A stretch of 6,352 bases of DNA from Deltaproteobacteria bacterium (GTDB lineage: Bacteria; Desulfobacterota; Desulfobacteria; Desulfobacterales; ETH-SRB1), in contig QMMZ01000125.1 of NCBI GenBank assembly GCA_003647525.1, positions 1-6,352 of the forward strand, in the 5' to 3' direction. Positions 1-5,618 of this stretch are shown in pieces. The notes below the pieces were generated by a model. It was not told where the DNA came from, searched no databases, and worked only from the letters and a program-made list of their open reading frames with translations. Numbering within the stretch: position 1 is the first letter of the stretch; every line of letters begins with the position of its first letter. The position numbers and the translations under genes are program-made.

Positions 1-413
1 AGAAAATGTTTTCTATGTTTACAGAGCTGGAAGCTGGAAGTGATGCAGAGAAAGAATTTCTTATAGCGGTAAGCAAGCTAAAAGGATTGAAGGTGATCAT
101 TGCCGACAGTGTAGCAGATGCTTCTAAAATTTACAAGAAAGCAATTGCAGATGTTGACAAAGCCGGTTATGAAGAATTGATGTCGGTAAAAGATGCCAAA
201 GAAAACCTGAAATTTTCAATAATTGAAAAGGATGGCATCATCCGTGAATTGATCATGGTGGCAGGAGGTAATAAGGGTTTTGTTATGCTCAGCCTGTACG
301 GCGAAATAGATTTGAAAAATATTTCTAAAATTGCACAAGAAATGAGGGTTGAAGGGTTAGAAAAACTTGATAAGATTGATCGTAAGCATGACAAAGAAAA
401 CCATAATCATTAG
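1..413 (+). CDS. DUF4252-type protein, 5' truncated by the window edge
   Basis: This is the C-terminal part of a small protein that I assign to the DUF4252 family of Bacteroidota, usually exported proteins of unknown function. The reading frame is open to the left edge, and the first ATG (position 6) falls at the MFSMF segment, which in this family is internal and follows a signal peptide and a short beta strand. The true start is therefore very probably outside the window. Counting from that Met, the family pattern is visible as SKLKGLKVI (about 23-31), a Tyr-rich helix with YEELMSV (55-61), the strand LKFSIIEKDGIIRELIMV (68-85), GGNKGFVMLSLYGEIDL (87-103) and a final amphipathic helix. The tail is short, charged and His-rich (ending ENHNH). 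It ends in TAG inside the next gene, overlapping it by 26 bases, which points to co-translation. The function is unknown. Family assignment is by pattern recognition only. Confidence 0.8.
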   Translation, partial: KMFSMFTELEAGSDAEKEFLIAVSKLKGLKVIIADSVADASKIYKKAIADVDKAGYEELMSVKDAKENLKFSIIEKDGIIRELIMVAGGNKGFVMLSLYGEIDLKNISKIAQEMRVEGLEKLDKIDRKHDKENHNH

Positions 414-912
414 TTTTATATTGGTAATAGGGTGTTTTAGCTCCCTTTTTTCTCAGGAACAACCGTTAAAGGATTTTGCTGAGGATAGAAAAGAACATGA
501 ATTTTGCTTCTATCCCAGCACTTTGCGTATGGTAAACCTGGCCAACAACCCCGATTTTGATGATCTGGTCAACGGAATAGAAAAACTTTTAATATATAAT
601 CTTGATTCTACTTCAAGAGCCACTAAAACCTATAAACAAATCATTACCACTTATCAGAAACTTGATTTCGAAGAATACGCTTCAGCCTATGGAGGTGGGC
701 TAAACTTTTATATTTATGGAAAGGAAGGGCAGAAAGTATCAGAATATATCGGAATAATCAGGCAGGAAGATATACTGACAGCTTTTTACATTAGGGGCCG
801 CCTTGCTATGAATAAAATTCCTCGTTTAATGCAATCTATGAGCGAAGGCGATTTCATAAATCCATTTGATTTTAACTTAGCAGATTTTGGAAAAAGTACT
901 CAGGATCAATAA
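388..912 (+). CDS. Small exported DUF4252-like protein
   Basis: This is a 174-residue protein starting at ATG 388. The frame is open from a TTG at 367, but the ATG gives a proper signal peptide (MTKK, then a hydrophobic stretch at about 5-21), so I chose 388. Two export routes fit. V13-I14-G15-C16 resembles a lipobox, which would make it a lipoprotein anchored at Cys16. Alternatively, signal peptidase I could cut after FSQ (21-23), a common Bacteroidota ending. The mature part looks like a diverged second copy of the upstream family: a YPSTLRMVNL segment (42-51), a central TTYQKLDFEEYAS region (87-99), a Gly-rich turn (102-104), strands through LNFYIYGKEG (105-114) and SEYIGIIRQEDIL (118-130), and a final helix with IPRLMQSM (144-151). 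Tandem DUF4252 genes are a familiar Bacteroidota arrangement. It overlaps the genes on both sides by 26 bases each. I cannot assign a biochemical role; it may be an envelope partner of the downstream ABC exporter, but that rests only on linkage. Confidence 0.8.
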   Translation: MTKKTIIISFILVIGCFSSLFSQEQPLKDFAEDRKEHEFCFYPSTLRMVNLANNPDFDDLVNGIEKLLIYNLDSTSRATKTYKQIITTYQKLDFEEYASAYGGGLNFYIYGKEGQKVSEYIGIIRQEDILTAFYIRGRLAMNKIPRLMQSMSEGDFINPFDFNLADFGKSTQDQ

Positions 913-1783
913 ACTATCTAAGCGGTTTGGTAAAATACAGGCTGTTGACAAACTGGATCTGGACATATCTGCAGGCCAGGTTTTTGGCATATTGGGGCCC
1001 AATGGCAGTGGAAAAACCACTACTCTCGGGATGATCCTCGATGTGATTGCTCCAACTGAGGGTAGTTTTCAGTGGTTTGGTGAAAAAGATACAGTGGAAG
1101 CGAGAAAAGGAATAGGATCAATACTCGAAACGCCTTGCTTTTTCCCATATCTGACAGCTGTTCAAAATTTGAGGATTACAGCGCATATTAAGCAGTGTGG
1201 GACGGAAAATATTGATAGTGTTTTAAGACAGGTAGGGCTTTTTGATCGTCGTAACGATAAGTTCAAAACATACAGCCTGGGTATGAAACAAAGACTTTCA
1301 ATAGGTTCGGCTTTGCTCTCAGACCCACCGGTACTAATCCTGGATGAACCTACCAACGGACTTGATCCGGAAGGTATTGCAGAGGTAAGGGATTTGATCA
1401 GGAGAATCACAAAAAAGGGCAAGACCATAATCATGGCCAGCCATTTGCTGGATGAAGTTCAGAAAGTATGCACACACTTCTGTGTTTTGCGAAATGGGAA
1501 AAAATTGCATGAGGGCAGTGTAAGTGAAACGCTGGGAGAAATAAATAGAGTCGAAGTAGTAGCCGAAGAAATGACCAATCTTGTAACAGTCATAGAAAAT
1601 TTCCCTGGTAAAAGGTCTTTCCATGAAAATGGTAGCAGCTTGATAATTACTATGAATGAGGGTGTAAATGCAGCCGATTTAAATAAACATTGCTTTGAGC
1701 AGGGCATCATTTTAAAAAAACTATTTACACATCGCAATTCGCTCGAAAAGGAATTTTTAAAAATACTCAGGGAAAATGATTAG
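887..1783 (+). CDS. ABC transporter ATP-binding protein, BcrA/lantibiotic-immunity type
   Basis: This 298-residue ATPase powers the ABC-2 permease encoded next. All nucleotide-binding motifs are present: Walker A GPNGSGKTT (37-45), signature YSLGMKQRL (129-137), Walker B VLILDEP (149-155), D-loop NGLDP (157-161) and H-loop His186 in MASHLLDE. The Q-loop position carries Glu81 (LETPCFFPYLT, 80-90) rather than Gln, the E-loop seen in lantibiotic-immunity ATPases such as NukF and in BcrA-like proteins. About 85 residues follow the core as an accessory C-terminal domain, which is usual for this branch. The start is a TTG at 887: an in-frame TAG at 878-880 leaves only ATT 884 or TTG 887, and the next in-frame ATG lies beyond Walker A. 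This start gives the usual spacing to NKLSKRFGK. There is no clear Shine-Dalgarno, and the start lies 26 bases inside the preceding gene, so translation is probably coupled. The substrate is unknown; peptide antibiotics, lipids or small toxic molecules are possible. Confidence 0.93.
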   Translation: MEKVLRINKLSKRFGKIQAVDKLDLDISAGQVFGILGPNGSGKTTTLGMILDVIAPTEGSFQWFGEKDTVEARKGIGSILETPCFFPYLTAVQNLRITAHIKQCGTENIDSVLRQVGLFDRRNDKFKTYSLGMKQRLSIGSALLSDPPVLILDEPTNGLDPEGIAEVRDLIRRITKKGKTIIMASHLLDEVQKVCTHFCVLRNGKKLHEGSVSETLGEINRVEVVAEEMTNLVTVIENFPGKRSFHENGSSLIITMNEGVNAADLNKHCFEQGIILKKLFTHRNSLEKEFLKILREND

Positions 1784-2603
1784 GGCGCTAAAACTTGAAT
1801 GGCTAAAGATCAGGAATTACAGGGTTTTCTGGATACTGACAATCATGTATTTGCTTGCTCTGATTATTATTGCGTCAGGTGGAATGCTTCTGTTGGAATG
1901 GTTGAAAAGCGAAGGTGCTGACTTCAGGGGTCTCAATCCAACCATTGTGCCTATTTACGATTTCCCGGATATCTGGCAAAACACAACCTATCTTGCGACT
2001 TTTGTTAAAATTCTGCTCGCATTTATTGTCGTTATTTCAGTTAGCAATGACATAACCTACCATACGTTGCGACAAAACATCATTGACGGTATCAGCAAAA
2101 AGGAATATATCCTTAGTAAGTTTTTATTTATTGTTACGATGGCTGCTGTTAGTACTCTGTTTCTTTTCATGCTTGGTTTAATCAACGGTTCAATTTATTC
2201 GCATGTCTGGGGTGTTGAGTATATTTTTGATGAGATGGAATATCTGGCAGTATTTTTTTATGAAGTGATCATTTATTGTTCACTTGCATTTCTATTATCA
2301 CTCATCATCAAAAAAGCTGGCTTTGTGATCGTTGCATTATTCTTATATACATTGATGTTTGAGCCTGTTGCGACAACTATTATGATCAACGCACCCGTAT
2401 TCAAAGATGGAATTGCTCCAGATATAGCTCAATTCTTCCCTGTCAAAGCGCTCAATAACCTGATATCTGTTCCGTTTGGTCGCTATATTTTTATGGAAAT
2501 TGAAGACAACCTTTCGATTAAAGTCATTGCCATTGCCACTGGATGGTTTGCTATTTACCTCACGTCGATATTTTTAATTTTAAATAAAAGGGATTTGAAT
2601 TGA
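1776..2603 (+). CDS. ABC-2 type transporter permease subunit
   Basis: This 275-residue inner-membrane protein is the channel partner of the upstream ATPase; its ATG lies in the last 8 bases of that gene (ATGATTAG), a standard coupled arrangement. Hydrophobic stretches indicate about six membrane helices, near residues 18-40, 70-92, 113-138, 155-178, 181-202 and 247-269. The N-terminal amphipathic segment (LKLEWLKIRNYRVFW, 5-19) and the cytoplasmic loop TLRQNIIDGISKKEYILSK (97-115) are typical of the ABC-2 permeases that pair with BcrA-like ATPases; the loop is the likely contact with the nucleotide-binding domain. There is no cleavable signal peptide and no extra domain. With one ATPase and one permease, the exporter would work as A2B2. 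The gene ends in TGA and is the last of the plus-strand chain. The family is clear, but the transported molecule cannot be read from the sequence. Confidence 0.9.
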   Translation: MIRALKLEWLKIRNYRVFWILTIMYLLALIIIASGGMLLLEWLKSEGADFRGLNPTIVPIYDFPDIWQNTTYLATFVKILLAFIVVISVSNDITYHTLRQNIIDGISKKEYILSKFLFIVTMAAVSTLFLFMLGLINGSIYSHVWGVEYIFDEMEYLAVFFYEVIIYCSLAFLLSLIIKKAGFVIVALFLYTLMFEPVATTIMINAPVFKDGIAPDIAQFFPVKALNNLISVPFGRYIFMEIEDNLSIKVIAIATGWFAIYLTSIFLILNKRDLN

Positions 2604-2662
2604 TTTCGGGTTTATGAAAAAATTTTGGTACATTTTTATTTATTAAGCCTGGTTTTTAACTA
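2604..2662. other. Convergent intergenic gap between the two operons
   Basis: These 59 bases are the only noncoding stretch in the window and separate the ends of two convergent gene chains. The sequence is AT-rich. The only dyad I see is a 6-base A/T stem (2618-2623 with 2632-2637, loop of 8), too weak to call a terminator. Transcription from both sides presumably ends in or near here, possibly running into the opposite coding sequence. Confidence 0.5.
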
Positions 2663-4039
2663 CTAAAAACTATACTTCAATTTAAACATCATCATATTGT
2701 AATCGATGAAATTTGCAAACACATTATCTCCTTTCCCATCAAAAAGAGCTGCTGATAATGTTATTTCAGCATTATCTGTGGCCATATATGAGATTTCGGG
2801 TATATAAATAAATGTGTAATTATTTTCAATATCCTTCCAGTCGGATACAATAAATCCTCCACTTAAAGGAGCAATTTTTAATCTATCTTCAAAAAATTTC
2901 CTTTCCAGTCTGACAAAGAAATAGTCATTTAGGGCATCTCTTCCACGCTCGTTTACAAATCCATGCAAGTATTGAATATTTAAGTAAGTGCCATTAGCAA
3001 AATTATAATCTGCTCCAATTACAAATTTTGTATAAACTTCATTTTTTAAAACAACTGAGTCTTGAGTAACTGGAACAGGTGAATCTGGATAAAATGCTGA
3101 AAAATCATTGGTCATTACAACTTCGTTTTCAGGTAAAAAAGCTGCAGCTTCTGCCCATACACCAACACCTCTAATACTTCCTGCTAGATCGGCTCCAAAA
3201 ACATGTGTTCTGTAAAAAGATAAATCCGAATTAATTGAAATTCCCCCAGTAGTATCAACAGGTGCAAAAGTATTGTAGGTTGATATTGGCAAGCCATCTC
3301 TACCCCAAACATAACTCAATGAAAAATCAAGTCCGGCTGCGAAGCCTTTGAATTTTATTCCGGCTGTTGAGCTTTCTGCAAGATTATATCTTGGCATTTC
3401 TATTTCGTCTGTGAAGTCAACTAATGTCATTCCCGGAGGCATTTCCATGCTTGGTGTCAGTGCCTCTGCAAAAACACCAATAGGCATATTAGCAGGTTGA
3501 AAAAATGGAATATATGCACCTTGCAATGAAAACTCAGAATTAAAATAGTAATCAAAACTTATAGCATCTGAACCACGATGGCGACCAAAATCCAGAACAT
3601 CTTCCAAATCATAAGGATTCAGGTTGTCGGTTGGATTTAATTTATCAGCTGTTCCCCAGGCGATTCGTTGGCGACCAATTTTTAAATCCAATTTTGGAGA
3701 CAAGAAACCAAATATTTGGACATACGCTTCCCTGATTTCAATATTATAGGGATCAATGATTCCTTTATTATATAAATCGGAGGATGAACTTATTTGAGGT
3801 AATCCAATATTTCGAAACCAAACTTCACTATAGAATTTTGAATTCTCAGTTATTTTCTTACCAAGTTTTATTGTTAACCTGTTTTCGTTCCATGCCCAAT
3901 CGTGTGGGGATTTAAGCAAAAATCGTTGATCAGTTAATAATTCTCCAGACAATTTCACTTTATTATCACCATCTTGTGCTTTCAGGATGTTTGAAATCAT
4001 CGAAAGCGCTATTAGTACTATTAAACCTATTTGTTTCAC
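2663..4039 (-). CDS. Outer-membrane beta-barrel protein, DUF1302-like
   Basis: This 458-residue protein is predicted to be an outer-membrane barrel. It begins at GTG 4039 with a signal peptide (MKQIGLIVLIALSM, cleavage probably after KAQ at 20-22). The mature sequence consists of alternating amphipathic strands separated by polar loops and ends in KLKYSF; a terminal Phe is the usual barrel-assembly signal. The block GRQRIAWG (122-129) followed by NP.D..NPYDLED (135-147) recalls DUF1302-type and related porin-like proteins, which often sit beside RND exporters and LolA-like proteins. Residues 178-220 form a Met/Pro-rich stretch without strand character, a likely extracellular loop or plug. The start is one base past the stop of the glycosyltransferase gene, so the two are probably co-translated; no ATG is available close upstream in frame. 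It is the last gene of the minus-strand operon. A role in moving a lipid or other hydrophobic molecule across the outer membrane is inferred from context. Confidence 0.82.
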   Translation of the reverse strand: MKQIGLIVLIALSMISNILKAQDGDNKVKLSGELLTDQRFLLKSPHDWAWNENRLTIKLGKKITENSKFYSEVWFRNIGLPQISSSSDLYNKGIIDPYNIEIREAYVQIFGFLSPKLDLKIGRQRIAWGTADKLNPTDNLNPYDLEDVLDFGRHRGSDAISFDYYFNSEFSLQGAYIPFFQPANMPIGVFAEALTPSMEMPPGMTLVDFTDEIEMPRYNLAESSTAGIKFKGFAAGLDFSLSYVWGRDGLPISTYNTFAPVDTTGGISINSDLSFYRTHVFGADLAGSIRGVGVWAEAAAFLPENEVVMTNDFSAFYPDSPVPVTQDSVVLKNEVYTKFVIGADYNFANGTYLNIQYLHGFVNERGRDALNDYFFVRLERKFFEDRLKIAPLSGGFIVSDWKDIENNYTFIYIPEISYMATDNAEITLSAALFDGKGDNVFANFIDYNMMMFKLKYSF

Positions 4040-4040
4040 T

Positions 4041-4391
4041 TTATGATATATTTAGTTGCTTTTTAATTGAACTTGTTAGTAAATGGGAATTTTTAAATGC
4101 AGTAACTGCAATTTGATTTCCTTCTTTAATAAATTCTTTTATCGCTTGAAGTTTTGATACTTTATCAAATTTTGTAGGGTGTTTTAAGCCCTTAAGCATC
4201 ACATATTTTATAGTCTTACTTTCTGATTGATAATGAAGGTTAATAAGTGTTTCAACACCAAATCTTGATTCTTTAATTTCATCAACAAGTTGAATAATAT
4301 CCTTTTTCAGCAATGCCCGTTGACCGGTAAAAGATTTGAAAGGATTAATACTGTGATAAATCAATGTTCTGGATGGCTGCCCAAGAATCAT
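4041..4391 (-). CDS. C-terminal fragment of the split glycosyltransferase, possible reinitiation ORF
   Basis: After the TAA the frame stays open, and the first ATG is at 4391, 33 bases downstream of the stop. It yields 116 residues beginning MILGQPSRTL. This is the acceptor-site half of the enzyme (TGQRA, FGVETL and HPTKF motifs) without a nucleotide-binding half. Reinitiation at this ATG is conceivable because the stop and restart are close, but no ribosome binding site is evident. If both halves were made they would amount to a two-chain glycosyltransferase; I consider that less likely than simple gene inactivation or a base-calling error. Confidence 0.45.
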   Translation of the reverse strand: MILGQPSRTLIYHSINPFKSFTGQRALLKKDIIQLVDEIKESRFGVETLINLHYQSESKTIKYVMLKGLKHPTKFDKVSKLQAIKEFIKEGNQIAVTAFKNSHLLTSSIKKQLNIS

Positions 4392-4424
4392 ATCAGCTTC
4401 ACTATTTTCTACAGGTAAAACTAA

Positions 4425-4727
4425 TTAAGCAATATGTGTTTTTTGGAGGTTTGATAAATCGGCATCAATAAATACAATGATTTCATTTGCTACTTTCTCA
4501 ACACCTATAGCCATTGCATAACCTTTTCCCTTATTTCTTTTAAGATGAATATTTGTTATATCAATCTCTTTATTCAGTTCTTCAATTATGTTTTTTGTAT
4601 TATCAGTAGAGCCATCATCAACAACGATAATCTCATTAACAATTGGACTTTCTGAAACAGACACAATAACATCCCTAATAGTTCTTTCTTCGTTATAAAC
4701 ACAAATTATTGCTGATACTTTTTTCAT
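4425..4727 (-). CDS. N-terminal fragment of the split glycosyltransferase
   Basis: This is the stretch that would actually be translated from the normal start, 100 residues ending FIDADLSNLQKTHIA. It contains the nucleotide-sugar-binding half and the DAD metal motif but none of the acceptor-site half. By family knowledge it should not form an active transferase alone. The start ATG is shared with the upstream patatin stop (ATGA), so initiation here probably depends on translation of the patatin gene. An automatic annotation would probably call this a short family 2 glycosyltransferase. Confidence 0.6.
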   Translation of the reverse strand: MKKVSAIICVYNEERTIRDVIVSVSESPIVNEIIVVDDGSTDNTKNIIEELNKEIDITNIHLKRNKGKGYAMAIGVEKVANEIIVFIDADLSNLQKTHIA

Positions 4728-5617
4728 GATAAAGATTTTTGATCAATTAATTCCTTCAAACTTTTCTTTGTAGCTTCTCTACCCAATTCAATAAGTTCTA
4801 CGGCTTTGTAGAAATCAAATGCACCACATGATTCTCTGGAAACTTCAATAAGTATATTGGGTGAATTCATCTCGAGAGTTAACTTCGATATTTGTGTCAA
4901 CATAAGACTTGAGGTTTCTCCAATAAGATCAAAGTATCCAATTTTTTCATTTTTATTTTCCGGAAATAGTTTGGATAGTTTCTTTTGAAAACCACTTAAT
5001 TTCCCATTGGTGAGTTTTTCAAAATATCCCCAATTCTGGTTCGTTTCAACTATTGATTTTTTATATGGAATTTGTGCGTTTACATTAACGGCAATAAGAA
5101 TGTCATCTTCATGACGAACTACCCTGTTAACAGGTATGGGGTTAAGTACCCCACCATCAACAAAGAGAGTGTCATTTTTTTTCAGTGGAGTGATAACCAT
5201 AGGAATTGATATTGAAGCCCTTATTGCCTCAAATAAACTCCCTTCAGTTATCACTACTTCTTTTTTATGATTAAGGTTAGTAGCTACAGCAGCAAATTTT
5301 ATGGGTAAGTCTTCAATATTCCGGTCGGGAATGAATTTCTGAATCTCCTTTAATACTTTATCAGCTTTTATAATTCCCTTAGTACTTAATGTGAAATCAA
5401 CCAGATTGAACACATCCATTTTACTTAGTGAACACAACCATGATTCATATTCATCCAATTTTCCGGTAGCATATATACCACCAACCAAAGCACCCATTGA
5501 AGTCCCTGAAATGGAGCTGATTTCATAACCCTCCTTAATAAGTTCGCTAATTACTCCGATATGAGCAGTTCCACGAGCACCTCCGCTGCCCAATACCAAT
5601 GCTACCTTCTGTTTCAT
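4724..5617 (-). CDS. Patatin-like phospholipase, RssA/YlbK-like
   Basis: This 297-residue protein belongs to the patatin-like Ser-Asp lipid acyl hydrolases. The family signature is complete: oxyanion-hole glycines in GSGGARG (10-16), the nucleophile elbow G38-T39-S40-M41-G42 with Ser40, and the catalytic Asp154 in DGG (154-156), followed by NPIPV. Patatin-domain segments such as AVATNLN (110-116) and EAIRASISIPMVITPL (130-145) are also present. There is no signal peptide, so it should act in the cytoplasm or on the inner face of the membrane. About 110 residues follow the DGG motif, including a Lys-rich stretch (about 203-226) and helices to the end, somewhat longer than the minimal domain. 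The start lies one base after the upstream stop, and the TGA stop overlaps the glycosyltransferase ATG. It probably removes an acyl chain from a phospholipid or glycolipid that its operon partners modify or transport; the substrate is inferred only from context. Confidence 0.92.
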   Translation of the reverse strand: MKQKVALVLGSGGARGTAHIGVISELIKEGYEISSISGTSMGALVGGIYATGKLDEYESWLCSLSKMDVFNLVDFTLSTKGIIKADKVLKEIQKFIPDRNIEDLPIKFAAVATNLNHKKEVVITEGSLFEAIRASISIPMVITPLKKNDTLFVDGGVLNPIPVNRVVRHEDDILIAVNVNAQIPYKKSIVETNQNWGYFEKLTNGKLSGFQKKLSKLFPENKNEKIGYFDLIGETSSLMLTQISKLTLEMNSPNILIEVSRESCGAFDFYKAVELIELGREATKKSLKELIDQKSLS

Positions 5618-5618
5618 T

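Larger units (their letters stand above)
4041..4727 (-). pseudogene. Family 2 glycosyltransferase (DPM1/GpgS-like) interrupted by an in-frame TAA
   Basis: Read as one frame, this is a 228-position GT-A glycosyltransferase broken at position 101 by TAA (4425-4427). The N-terminal part has the nucleotide-sugar fold: SAIICVYNEE (5-14), VVDDGSTDNT (35-44), KRNKGKGYAMA (63-73) and the metal-binding D88-A89-D90. The C-terminal part has the acceptor half of DPM1/GpgS-like enzymes: EADMILGQPS (110-119), SFTGQRALLKKD (132-143), SRFGVETLI (about 150-158) and GLKHPTKFDK. Distance and frame are intact across the stop, so it is a point nonsense change (CAA to TAA, for example), not a deletion or frameshift. 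The family transfers a sugar from a nucleotide donor to polyprenyl phosphate, phosphoglycerate or a similar acceptor; there are no membrane helices here. The start ATG overlaps the patatin stop (ATGA, 4724-4727). Motif conservation suggests the lesion is recent, or is a sequencing error. Confidence 0.8.

Noticed and set aside
367..387. TTG at 367 as start of the second DUF4252-like gene
   Set aside because: It would add seven residues before a perfectly placed Met-Thr-Lys-Lys signal-peptide start at ATG 388.
1162..1737. Long minus-strand open frames opposite the ABC ATPase gene
   Set aside because: They lie antisense to a gene with all ATPase motifs and show no protein-family features; they are shadow frames.
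2618..2637. Possible transcription terminator in the convergent gap
   Set aside because: The stem is only six A/T pairs with an eight-base loop and no G/C pairs; it is too weak to support.
2614..2646. Tiny plus-strand ORF of ten codons (MKKFWYIFIY) in the convergent gap, resembling the start of a signal peptide
   Set aside because: It is too short, has no homology that can be judged, and its content is expected in AT-rich sequence; at most it is a remnant of a lost gene.
4425..4427. Stop codon recoding (TAA read as an amino acid)
   Set aside because: TAA is used as the normal end of other genes here, such as those ending at 912 and 5619, so a changed genetic code is not supported; no recoding element is recognisable.
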